Assembly: GCA_002224055.1 (NCBI GenBank) | Contig: AZLU01000024.1 | Location: 156,145-220,144, forward strand | DNA length: 64,000 nucleotides | Reading direction: 5' to 3' | Source of the DNA: Pezizomycotina sp. ARF18 | Lineage: Eukaryota; Ascomycota | Part shown: positions 48,003-57,468 of the stretch, piece by piece | How positions within the stretch are numbered: position 1 is the stretch's first letter | How the letters are laid out: every line of letters starts with the position of its first letter | Notes under the pieces: model-generated | What the model saw: only the letters and a program-made list of their open reading frames with translations | Database searches by the model: none | What the model was told of the DNA's origin: nothing | Position numbers and translations under genes: made by a program

Positions 48003-49143
48003 TTTTGCGTTCGGGATTTAGCTGTGTATGTGCGTAGATTTGCTCGAGCGTTTTTGTTATTCCTCGCCTCTCTTTTCTCTCCCCTTTTTCTGAACCCCCG
48101 GGACTCTGCAGAACCAAAACAAAACCAAACAACGACCGAAAGCGATGAAAGAGCGGTATTAGATCGGCGTCGCAGTTGGGCCGAGCCAGATAAGGGAGTG
48201 TTGTTATATACAGGCGGTCCCTGTTTGAGGTTCAGGTGGTGACCGACTCGTTGGTTGTCAGGATGGGTTGAAGATGGTGGTTGTTGAAAGGCATTGTTTT
48301 CTTTTTTTTTTTTTTTTTTTTGGCCCTCAGTCAGGATTGGGTGGGTGGCCTTGTTATTCTTCGAAGGGAAAAAAAAAAAAATTTAATTTTTTTGGGCGCC
48401 TTTTTTATTACGGTTCAGGAAATGGTCCTTCCTGATTCAGTTTTTTGTTTTTCTAGTCGAGATTGAAATATAGAAGTCGGTTTTTTCCTTTGAACTTTAC
48501 TGGTGCTTTGACAATTCGTCTCCGCGCGAATTCGCCGCTAGAAGTGGACCCGAAGAAAATGTCGGCTTTCATAGAGGAACGCTTGAAGACCCGTCTCCGA
48601 TTGACCAAAATGAACACAATAAGTAAGCATTCTGGACCTATCTGCCGTATTTAAATACGTAAAGTTCCCCTTCTACAATTTACATCAAGATGCTCAATCC
48701 ATCACGTCTCAGTTCCCTGGGTGGAAGAAGAGTGCGAGGAAGAAATGTTGGGACAGGTGGTTCATTGGAAAAGGCGGGGATATACATGGACGATCGAAGG
48801 AAGGAAAGAATTCACGAGAAAATTTGAGGCTTCTTGGGCAGGAATGTTTGGTCGTGATTTGGTTCCAAAATATATTTCGGCCAGACAGTGGGGGAATGAG
48901 TCGAACAGCTCTTGATATTAATTAGAGGTGAAAGTGTATCGGCACAGCGTAATATACTGAGTACAAAGTATTTCCGCCCACACAGATTTATTGAAGGCAA
49001 GATCTTTTCTTTTTTTTGCACATTCGAATTAATTTAAGGGAAAAAAAAAAAAAAAAAAAAAAAAACCAGAACTCGTGAGTTTGAATGACAAGTTTGGCGT
49101 TGTGACCAGATAAATCCCAGGGGAAAGGATCTCCAACGGGCAG
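48003..49143. other. Intergenic region between RPB4 and the Rho GTPase
   Basis: About 1.1 kb with T20 near 48302-48321, a short A run at 48369-48381 and A25 at 49041-49065. An ATG frame at 48559 (MSAFIEERLKTRLRLTKM) ends near a GTAAGC donor, but I could not match any following exon to a family, so it is left unassigned. Confidence 0.45.
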
Positions 49144-50165
49144 TTAAGAGAAGAGTCGGCCAACCAGACCTTTCTTCCGCCGGGCTTCCTTTTGGCTTCC
49201 CTAGCATTTCTCAGGATTAGGCTAGTGCTTTCCAAGAAGACCTCGTCCACCCTTCTCCCGTCTTCGCGAGCATTCGTGGTACTGGAAGCCCCGATTCTCT
49301 TCGCAGCAGCCAATCCCTATAAATACACGGGAGATAGAAGGCGTGGCGTCAGCAAACCTGTCTGGACATGTATACATATGTGTGGAAATGGGTCAAGAAA
49401 AAATTTTGAATTTTTGTACACTAACTCTTCAGTCGTCACAGCATGCTGGCCCGTTTTGAGAAGTTCGCGGATGGTTGCGCGTCATAGCGAAGGTCCTTCT
49501 TCATGCCAACTAAGAATATAGGCAGGCCCTGACAAAAGTGCGCCACCTCACTTATCCACTGGAGTCTGACGTTAGCTGGGCGGGTAATAATTGACTATGC
49601 GGTCGGAAGTGTGAAAAATAGGAAAGAAAATAGGGGAAGGAAAGAGAGGGAAAGGAGGGATTTGGGAGTTATTGTGAAACCTTCTCCTGCGTATTATCAA
49701 GGCTATCAGGCGAATCTATCGCGAAGCATATAAAGATGCCATGCGCGTCCGGGTACGAAAGCGGCCGGAGCCTGTCGTAATCCTCTTGCCGCGGCTGTGT
49801 CCCAGAGGGCTAGCTCGACCGCAGTCTTATCGATGCTCACGTCGCACACGTAGTTTCGAAGACGGTGGGGACGTATACCTAACTCTCCTCTCTCTCTCTC
49901 GCGCACCCGATTAGTTGTTTGGTGTCAAGATTCTCCCTAACTGCGCTCGGAACGTTGTTTTTTTATACCTCTGGCATAGCCCCTTTGGAGCCCCGACTAT
50001 AGTTGTTTAGCAATGTACATCAAGTAAAATGAATTCATTGAAAGCCGGAAGACCGCAGCGGGACACGTCGCTCGGACTAAGAAAGGGGGAAAGGGAGTGG
50101 TACTAACATTATAAGCATGTTTTCCGCATGCGCCGTCACCTACAAAAACGTATTTTCTTCGAATC
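49144..50165 (-). CDS. Rho-family small GTPase
   Basis: GTP-binding switch of the Rho1/Rho2 type, acting in polarity and cell-wall signalling. G1 is [16 protein letters not shown] near 50145-50105. Switch I PTVFE near 49865 is followed by [16 protein letters not shown] (G3), then [17 protein letters not shown] and [14 protein letters not shown], and [20 protein letters not shown] with KKDLRYDAQ (G4). The last exon has [11 protein letters not shown] and, in mixed frames, ECSAKTGEG and [20 protein letters not shown] (G5 and last helix). Introns near 49910-50104, 49573-49678 and 49323-49430. Frame breaks occur at 49245-49275, 49475, 49790 and 50120. The first ATG is unresolved. The tail is polybasic (KRKP-RRKK), but no CAAX cysteine is visible before the TAA at 49144 or in other frames. 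Confidence 0.78.
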
Positions 50166-50505
50166 TCTGGAGCCCTGAAACACGTTCTTATTGCGCAGCT
50201 TTGTATAGTGGTCTTGGTTCTGTTGCGCTCCTGCGGGAAGAAATCCGAAAATCTTTTTGTTTTCCTTGGGAGAGCTTACGGTCACTCCCGGTCTGGTTTC
50301 GAGACTTCGAGCGTTGGGATTGTGCGGCACTTTCCGAGTTACTTTTTTTGTGCATGCCTGCCTTTTTGCGGGGTAATTGGACGGAGTATCTTTCGCGGCG
50401 GGTAGGCCGTCTACCACCTCGGTTTCAATGTCGGGGCTTCTTGGCCACCATCGGAAGGGCTCGAGAGAGACTCTACAGGGGCGACCATGCTCAAAATAGG
50501 CCTAT
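50166..50505. other. Short gap between the Rho gene and the PigL_N gene
   Basis: About 340 bases, probably holding the Rho first exon with its ATG and promoter; I could not fix either. Confidence 0.4.
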
Positions 50506-51620
50506 CTAGGTCACGTGACGGTACTGGCTTAGCTTCAGCGATTGAGTGTGCGGCGCCGATTGACGCCTAGCGGGGACCAGTGCGTTCTCAACAAGGGGGG
50601 TATTCTTAGTCCTAATGCTAGCTTCGGCTATTTCGTTAGGATCCCCCGACTGTCGTTTCGTGGGACGTTGTCGCAGCACCGTTTCTCGCTACAGCAGCGG
50701 ACTCGTCCTTCGCTTCGTGGGTTCCGCTTTTTTGATTCGAACGAGAAATACGCGTCAGAGCCGGAATATATCCAGCTCACCGCGCGTCGTAATCCCGGAA
50801 CCAGCTCAAATCCTCGACTCTCGGTGTCAGGGTCGACATCGCTGACGTCCTGGGTCCGATTACGGGGACGGTGGTAACCAAAGCAGATGCGGCCGATTCG
50901 ACGCACGTTTTCAGGTGCTCGATCGTGTCGAGTTCGCCGCGCATGCGGTCACGGGTAAACGTGAGCTGAAGGGCGGCAGCTTCACAGATAGGTTCGTAGA
51001 CAGCCGTCGGACCTCCTGGCGCATCGTGTCCAGCTCCGACAAAGTCATGGCAGTTTTGGACGCGCCGGACGCGCCAGCAGAAGTGTGATTCCATCTGGAT
51101 ATATTTTACGCACAGTAGCTTTACTAAAAATATATTATATAGCATTTCGCAGTAAGGGGAAAGAAGTGGTGAAATGGCGTACAGTATAACTGTCTGAAGC
51201 GAGAGTTCAAAGGCATCCTTATCGCCTGGATCCGCTGCCTGTAGTCAGCATTCTCCTGGCGCCACCTTCATCAGATCGCCTCGGGCAGCCGGTTCGAGCC
51301 CGTTACATCCGATTAATTCCCGTATGGCCTCGTACAGCTGCATAACCGCGCCGCGCGCATCCTGCAGCGACCGGCGCAAATGTCCAGTGGATCCCATATT
51401 CGAATTTGCCGCGGGGATTATCTGATCGCGGGAGTCCAAGTCGTCGAAGATCTCCTCCGCGACTGAAGCGTCTGCCGGAGGGCGCTGGCATCGTTCAATA
51501 TCGCCGTCACGGTCGTCCGCACCTCCGCAACCTTACGGAGCGTCCTAAGTTCGACAGATACGGTGAGGCAGCTTTGAAGCAGCGAGACCACCCCCGATGT
51601 GATTTCTAGTGGTTCGTCAT
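50506..51620 (-). CDS. PigL_N / fungal STAND N-terminal domain protein
   Basis: Member of a large Pezizomycotina family whose N-terminal domain is often found on STAND/NLR-type proteins but also alone. Visible blocks in order: EITSGVVSLLQSCLTVSVEL, VAEVRTTVTAILNDASALRQ, EEIFDDLDSRDQ, GHLRRSLQDARGAVMQLYEA, YRQRIQA, ELSLQTVILY, MTLSELDTMRQEVRRLSTNL, MRGELDTIEHLKTCVESAAS, and a divergent acidic-aromatic tail ending at the TAG at 50506-50508. About 370 residues. No NACHT, NB-ARC, WD40 or ankyrin part follows, so this is a stand-alone domain. The reading frame is interrupted several times, as in neighbouring genes. Function unknown; regulatory or signalling role inferred from the family only. Confidence 0.72.
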
Positions 51621-52101
51621 GATGGGACGACGGGGAATCGCAAAACTGGCAACGCGTCCCGGAAATTTCCGAGAAGTGATTTGTTTCTGGCGATGGGTAT
51701 ATCTGCGATCTGACGCGACAATTTGCACAAATTTAGTCGCATGTTGTTCAGCCTCGTGCGGCACAAAATGTTTGGATTGATCTTGATAAGCCAAAAACAG
51801 ATAACCCACAAAAGAGTAGAGAAATGTTTATTATTATAGAGCAAGATCGGCCAGCCCGCTTGTAACAAGTCAGCCAACTGGAAAAGGAAGAATAAAATTA
51901 AAAAGGAAGAATTCCAGTGCTTTATTTAATATTTTGTATCACTGATATTTGTATACTACTAATAGAAACGGATCGGCGATATACTAAGAAGTAACTCCAA
52001 GTGGAGAGAGAGTAAAACAATAGATCGATTTCCTCTTTGATTTCAGAAAGATGATAAATTCCTTGGCAGGTTCCTTGGCACATCCGATTTCAGATCAGAT
52101 A

Positions 52102-52134
52102 GATAAGATAAGACAATAAATTTCTTGGCACGTG
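52102..52134 (+). promoter_or_regulatory. Tandem GATA motifs followed by CACGTG
   Basis: GATAAGATAAG at 52102-52112 gives two overlapping WGATAR sites; CACGTG lies at 52129-52134. About 480 bases upstream of the PigL_N gene start (51620, minus), so they could belong to its promoter. Motif evidence only. Confidence 0.3.
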
Positions 52135-52204
52135 TTTCTTGGCATTTTTCCCAAACCGAGCGGGTTGGAACTCTCTTTCTTTCTTCCTACCCTTCGGGGA
52201 AGAA

Positions 52205-52232
52205 ATCGAGCATCGAGCATCGAGCATCGAGC
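52205..52232 (+). repeat. Tandem repeat ATCGAGC x4
   Basis: Four perfect copies of a seven-base unit in gene-poor DNA. Confidence 0.85.
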
Positions 52233-53893
52233 AAATGGAGTGCTAGAGAACCACGGCACGGCGCACGCTACTTCCCATGGAAACCTCGTAAGGGTTCTCG
52301 GTAGAGAACATTTTGCAAGGTTCCTTAAACCGGGAGGTGGTGGTGGTGACCAAATTTCAATCGTACATTTCTATCAACCATTACGCTTTTCTCCTGTGTA
52401 GTTTGATGCACGATTTTCTTTATTCTAATAACTTCGCTAAGAATATCAAGAGTATCTCATTGGCCGCTCTAATTTTAGAAAAAGAGAAGTACGAGGCAAA
52501 CCTGGTCAACTGGACCAAGTGCGCTTGCATTTCATATCAGCCGAGAACAACAGAGAAGGCATTTCTCTTACATGGCTTATGCTGTCCTCCCAGACCTTTG
52601 ACAAACAAGCGACGAGCCTTGTGCTTACAAAGTCTCCACAATCGGAGTACTAGTGACGATCTTAAGTCCAGACTTCTGTATTTGACCAGATACATACAAC
52701 ATTACAGTGCCTATACTTGCATACTTGTGTAACCTCCAGGCAAAAGTTCTAGCAAATGGGACAACAATTCGAGGTCCTTCTATACCACCCATATATAACA
52801 ATACTGCCCTGCGCTTGCGTACTTGAAGCATCCAACGGTACTCCTTAGAAGGAAGTAGCTGTCTTAGGTTGAAGCTTCCCATATAGGTCTAGCAACAACA
52901 TTGCATTGCACTCATAGGATTGCGCAGCCTCCAACGGGGTATGAGTCGAGCATAAACTCAAGCTATCAGTCTTAACACTGCCAGCGTGTGAGCGATGCCT
53001 CGCTTCGCTATACCAATACTACTTATAAATCCAAGAATGGTATAACGGCTCGCGGAAGTCAGGCATCCCACTTCTTTCAACTTAGCCGCCTAGAGGTACT
53101 GGATATCTGCCCCACAAATGAGTCCGGTACTCAACGGATATATACAAACTCGAGCCGGCTCCGGTGGAAACTGAAGTCAAGCTAGGCCTCGGAACTGTTG
53201 ATCGTATGCAGTATTTGAATGAACTGGGGTACCTTCTTACATTCGTAAACTATGACCAAAAATAAAGGGAAAATCTGCTATCATAAAGACTTTAAAAACA
53301 TAAGAATTAACAGAAAACTGCCTTGTGATTAATAAGAAACGTACAGAGTATGCCTTGCAATATAATTATAGAATTATATAACATACGTCGGGGAAGCCAT
53401 CGAAACTTTGGCCAAGCTAAGTTCTTTCGTTGAAAGATATAAATCTTTTATCATTTCCCAGAATCAAGTAAGTTGCACATTTTTCCCACTTTCGAAGCGT
53501 GCGATCTGAAGATTAGTCCGTTATATTTTGTATCCTTTTACTACTATAGTTGTGCACTATAATATTTTCTCTGCTTTTATTTTTACGATACAGAGAAGGC
53601 TATGATTAGTGTAAGATTTAAATCATATCAATTTTTATTACATAATAAAATTACTACACAAGAAACTTCCACAATAAACCGAACTATAATTTAATAGCGG
53701 CGCCTTACAATTAATAATAAATATAATAATGCATCCTACAAATAACTCCACCATTGCAAGTAGCTTTTAAGTTTTCTGATACAGAGTCGGAGACGTCGAC
53801 GCTTGTAAACAACGAGAAACAATTATTGACGCTAGTAAGAATGAGTAATTCCACTACGTCCCCAGTCGATCTATTTCACCTGACATCAAACTC

Positions 53894-54109
53894 CTAACAG
53901 CGCCTCCTTGATGGTATATCCATCTTGACTGGCTCCAGCGTAATACGGACAGCGATAGGTTTGGAAAATTCGATGTAGAAGGGTTTATCCGTGGCATGAG
54001 TCATCCGAAGGGGATGGTTCTGGCCACTGCTGATGATCGGGCTGTTTGAGCCAACTCCGATATAACCAGCGCCGGCGGCACGAGTTGCATCAGTAGTTCG
54101 AGGGAACAC
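53894..54109 (-). CDS. Hypothetical open frame, 71 residues
   Basis: Frame with ordinary-looking protein sequence: TDATRAAGAGYIGVGSNSPI, then ATDKPFYIEFSKPIAVRITL. It opens at a non-ATG codon (GTG), so if real it is a last exon or an interrupted gene; the upstream DNA holds a strong hairpin and T37. I recognise no family. Codon content is less A/T-biased than the surrounding DNA, which is the only support. Confidence 0.3.
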   Translation of the reverse strand: MFPRTTDATRAAGAGYIGVGSNSPIISSGQNHPLRMTHATDKPFYIEFSKPIAVRITLEPVKMDIPSRRRC

Positions 54110-54124
54110 AATTACATCTCACGT

Positions 54125-54159
54125 CTGGTCGCCTGTTTCTCGTCAAAACAGGCGACCAG
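54125..54159. repeat. Perfect inverted repeat, 14-bp stem, 7-base loop
   Basis: CTGGTCGCCTGTTT (54125-54138) pairs perfectly with AAACAGGCGACCAG (54146-54159) around CTCGTCA; a G-T and a G-C pair extend it by two. It is followed 19 bases later by a T37 tract. Clearly visible; function unknown. Confidence 0.85.
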
Positions 54160-54177
54160 GCAGTATAAAGGCGTAAT

Positions 54178-54178
<1 letters not shown>

Positions 54179-54215
<37 letters not shown>
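54179..54215 (+). repeat. T37 homopolymer
   Basis: Longest homopolymer in the window, 37 T residues, directly after the hairpin at 54125-54159. Confidence 0.9.
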
Positions 54216-54217
<2 letters not shown>

Positions 54218-54220
54218 CTT

Positions 54221-54662
54221 TTACCCCCTTGCTAAGCACATACGGAGCTCCTCGAAAGTCATTCCCCGAGGGGTTAGTGCTGGAAAGTCCTCACCGTGGT
54301 CGATGCGCAAGCGGATCATGCCTCCAGATTCTGGTGACGGTGCCATCTTGAAACTTCGCCGCCTGCTGCTAATTGTACTTCTTTCCTCCATTAATCCATT
54401 CCCCTCGAAAAAAAAAATGTTCCGTCGTAACTTGATGCCTCGTCTGAGGTATCCGTAGCTTTGAGACAGTAATAGTCTGCGAATTTTTTTTTTTTTTTTT
54501 GGTTCGTTGTTGCTGTTTTTGTTGTCGTTGGGCTTTCGGTGTGAATAGAAGGGACGCCGGAAGGATGGTTGAAAGTTCGGCGGAAGGGTTCGGGGTACAG
54601 GTGACTGACATTGGCGAAAGCCTATGTAGGAGGGGGCCTTGGGTGACCTCAGTGTCCGACAT
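54221..54662 (-). CDS. Hypothetical protein, unassigned
   Basis: An ATG at 54662 opens MSDTEVTQGPLLHRLSPMSV. Two frames overlap downstream; one carries a Gln/Lys-rich stretch, the other ends SPESGGMIRLRIDHGEDFPA and TPRGMTFEELRMCLARG before TAA at 54221-54223. The last block reads like a real folded segment, so one or two missing bases may join the two frames. No family recognised. Moderately likely to be a gene, exact structure unknown. Confidence 0.4.
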
Positions 54663-55383
54663 GGTTGCGGGTCGGAGGGGAGATGGGGACTTGGGGGCGT
54701 TGAGAAAATAGGATTTTGTGAAGTTTTTCGATTTCCTAAGGAGAGTGTTTGTATGGATAGGCTAGAAACAGGTGTCAACAGCTAATTCCGGCACAATGGG
54801 TTAGGAGAAGGAAGGGTGTTTTCATTTGAACATTCCTGAGATTCTCTTGGCTTTTATTTATAAATGGTGTGGGTTGTTGTTGTCGTTGTTTTTGGAAAGA
54901 CTGTCGGCGTTTTTGTTGGGTGCGATCTCTGACGGAGGTCGCTTAGTCTTGCCGAAAAAAAAGTATTTAAAAAAATTATCACATTTTACACGTGTTAAGG
55001 TACAAAGCAGAGGATGCCGAGAAATTCTGTCTGAAACCCCCACAAAGACACCGACATCAAGAAACGATATACCAAGTAGCTACTTATCTATCAACAGCAA
55101 AATCACTGAACACGACGCAAATAGATCCTATTCACCGGTGCTTTTCTACTTCAACGAAGGTACCAGGCAGAGCTTAAAGCTGCCCGCTGTCCGAACATCC
55201 GCCTGCTTTTCTTTAATTTTCTTTTTTCCTATTGCCTCCTGGGCCTAGGAAGGGCCTCCTCGTTTTGAAGCGATCCTGAACTGTGTTCCTGACTGCGCTA
55301 CACGACAGGAACGAGATATCAATGCGGCGCTGAAATACCATCGTTGAACCTTCAGATCAAATACATTTCAAGACCCGCGCAGA
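54663..55383. other. Promoter region upstream of TRS23
   Basis: About 720 bases between the hypothetical minus gene and TRS23. Short frames (for example near 54992-55177) have no family match. Confidence 0.4.
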
Positions 55384-56080
55384 ATGTGAGAATGCCCGCC
55401 TCTTCGCACTATCTCCATATGCTCTTTGCGTTATTGCGTTTCTTCTCGTATCACCGCTCCAATAGCTAATGTTGGTTGCTATCCTCTACTGAACTAGGGT
55501 GGTTTTTGCGCTACTCATTCTAAACAAGGCGGGCGGCCTTATATACCAGCGCGATTTCAACCTGGCCTCCTTAAGCTCAGCTCTAATGACTACCTCATCC
55601 TCGCCGGAACATTCCATGGGTGTGTTCGAACTGCAGCTCCAAACGGTTGTGGAATTTGGTCTGGAAGGCCATCCTTTAAGCTAATATACCACGGCGTCCT
55701 TATCACAGTGTTCATGCGATCACGTCCAAGATATCACCAGTCCAAACGCAAGGCGTCGAGTCACAAAGTTCGGGTTTGGAGGTCCTGGAAACAGAAACGT
55801 TTGTAATGCGATGCTTCCAAACATTGACAGGTAAGAATAACCCGCCCACAATAAACACAAATATTCCGATTACTAAAAAAAATACTTTACCAATATTGTA
55901 GGAACTAAGTTTCTGGTTTTTGCCGAACCCAGACAGCCGAACATGGACGTCGTAATAAGGAGGATATACGAGCTATACGCAGACTACGTTATGAAGAATC
56001 CTTTCTATCAAATCGAAATGCCGATAAGGTCAGATGCTTTTGACCGCCACTTGTCGGCGTATATAAAGCCGCAACAGTAA
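55384..56080 (+). CDS. TRS23: TRS23 / TRAPPC4, TRAPP tethering complex subunit
   Basis: Core subunit of the TRAPP complexes, which activate Ypt1 (Rab1) at the Golgi. Exon 2 (55498-55619) codes [20 protein letters not shown] and [14 protein letters not shown]. Exon 3 (55709-55830) codes [10 protein letters not shown] and [20 protein letters not shown]. Exon 4 (55902-56080) codes [40 protein letters not shown] and ends LSAYIKPQQ. The ATG appears to be split: AT at 55384-55385 ends exon 1 and the G at 55498 begins exon 2, with GTGAGA as donor and CTAG as acceptor. One frame break at 55573-55574 (AA, three needed to give SLKLSSNDY). With it fixed, 141 residues, all in frame, matching the family's usual size. 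Confidence 0.88.
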
Positions 56081-57468
56081 CCTGTCTTCTGTCACTCCAG
56101 AGGTAGTGGAAACTGCAGAGTTACCGAAATATCGTCACAAAGCCTCAACGCTGTGCTTTATGTCCAGGGTCAGCGGATTTGCACCATCGTGAACGTTTAA
56201 TGGACTTCGGTCGCTCGATCGTTCTGCTCTGTAAATATACATATACTTTGACGGATTCTGCGGGTTTTAGCGAGCATCTTGCGATTTGTTTCTCAGCATT
56301 GTACCTCTGATTTATTTCGAGTTCCTTTTTTTTCTTCCTTGTGGCCTTCTTTTCTCTTATCACTCCGCGATACAACTTTCGACAGCAGTGACGAATTGTG
56401 TGGCGCGGTCCTAGTTGCGCCACTGAATCTACTAGCCCCAGGATTTTTTTTAGTTTTGCTGTTTATTGCCAAGGCGACCTTTTTTGCCTGGATAATTCAC
56501 ATGGCCTATAGGTTCCGGCGGTCCCTTGTGGTCGGTCCCGTCGCCGCCTTGTGTACAGAAAATGACCGCTTATCTGCAGAGACCGAGAAAGGTAACCAAC
56601 CAGCCTTCACCTCAACCAAAAAAAATAAAAAAAATAAAAAAAATAAAAAAAAAATAAAAAAAAAATTTGAATACAGTATTATTATTGAACTCGAGAAAAA
56701 TTGGGGGGGGGGAAGGTGAAGGAAGCACTCTTGTCTAAGTTGTGGTCAACAAAACGGAAATAAAAGGAAAAGTGCCCGATAATATCCTTTGCGCACCGTG
56801 GCTCTAACAAATTCAATGATGGCGTGGTCGACGCTTCTTCCTCTTTCCCTATATCTAGTCGTTTCATCGTTCTATAATATCCCTGCTAGTTAATCACCCA
56901 TTACTACTACTACTACTACTTAATTAATTTGGAGATTACAATATTTATTTTTCCAGTTATACCATTTTACTTTTATATCCGCTCTGAGGGTTGATGTATA
57001 TTGTTATCTTCGTTATTGCTAGCAGGTTTAAAATTACGCTTCTGTTTCTGTTCGGTGTCTTTTCAATTTTGCTGGAAAGAGGGAGGAAAAAAAAAAAAAC
57101 ACTCTGATTATTCTCTCACAGGTTTCGTAAGTAATTTTTAATTTTTAATTTTTATTTTATTTTTTAATCCTCAGGACCGCGCACCTTCGGCGAATGCTTT
57201 AACTCCGTATATATAGTAATATACGGCGACTTAACACTAGATCAATTAAGAGAAATAGAGCCTTTTTTACCTCCACCTCTCTTCTATCTTAGAAACAGAG
57301 GGGCAGACAGATTTTTTTTTCCCAATCATCAACTCAACCTTCGTACCTGTACTCGCGGTGACGTATGCTTAATTGGATTTTCGGCAAGCCAGAGCCGGTC
57401 TTCAATCTTTATCGGTATACCCTAACGTGCGCGAGGTCCTACCCGCTGCCCGCCGTGGAAGATCACAT
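56081..57468. other. Intergenic region between TRS23 and NUS1
   Basis: About 1.4 kb. It contains a hydrophobic frame near 56279-56600 that begins at TTG and is probably chance, A-rich AAAAAAAT repeats (56620-56670), and an ACT microsatellite (about 56903-56922). Confidence 0.5.
56903..56922 (+). repeat. ACT microsatellite
   Basis: About six ACT trinucleotides in the TRS23-NUS1 intergenic region. Confidence 0.7.

Larger units (their letters stand above)
51621..53893. other. Gene-poor region, left part
   Basis: About 2.3 kb upstream of the PigL_N gene. It includes repeats of TTCCTTGGCA near 52062-52085, paired GATA sites with a CACGTG (52102-52134), and a seven-base tandem repeat (52205-52232). 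Frames such as 52313-52732 and 52988-53185 start at non-ATG codons or lack recognisable sequence. Decayed gene remnants cannot be excluded. Confidence 0.45.

Noticed and set aside
48559-48915. A homeodomain-like VVIWFQN and an ATG-started leader MSAFIEERLKTRL in the RPB4-Rho gap
   Set aside because: The residues around WFQN do not fit homeodomain helices, no other part of the domain is present, and the frames do not join through a convincing intron.
51280-51305. tRNA B-box-like GGTTCGAGCCC
   Set aside because: Inside the PigL_N gene; no cloverleaf can be formed.
52205-52232. Four copies of ATCGAGC as a CRISPR-like array
   Set aside because: Direct head-to-tail copies with no spacers; a plain tandem repeat in a eukaryotic genome.
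56279-56719. Hydrophobic frame that could be a membrane protein
   Set aside because: Starts at TTG, runs into AAAAAAAT repeats, and has no recognisable family; likely chance in T-rich DNA.
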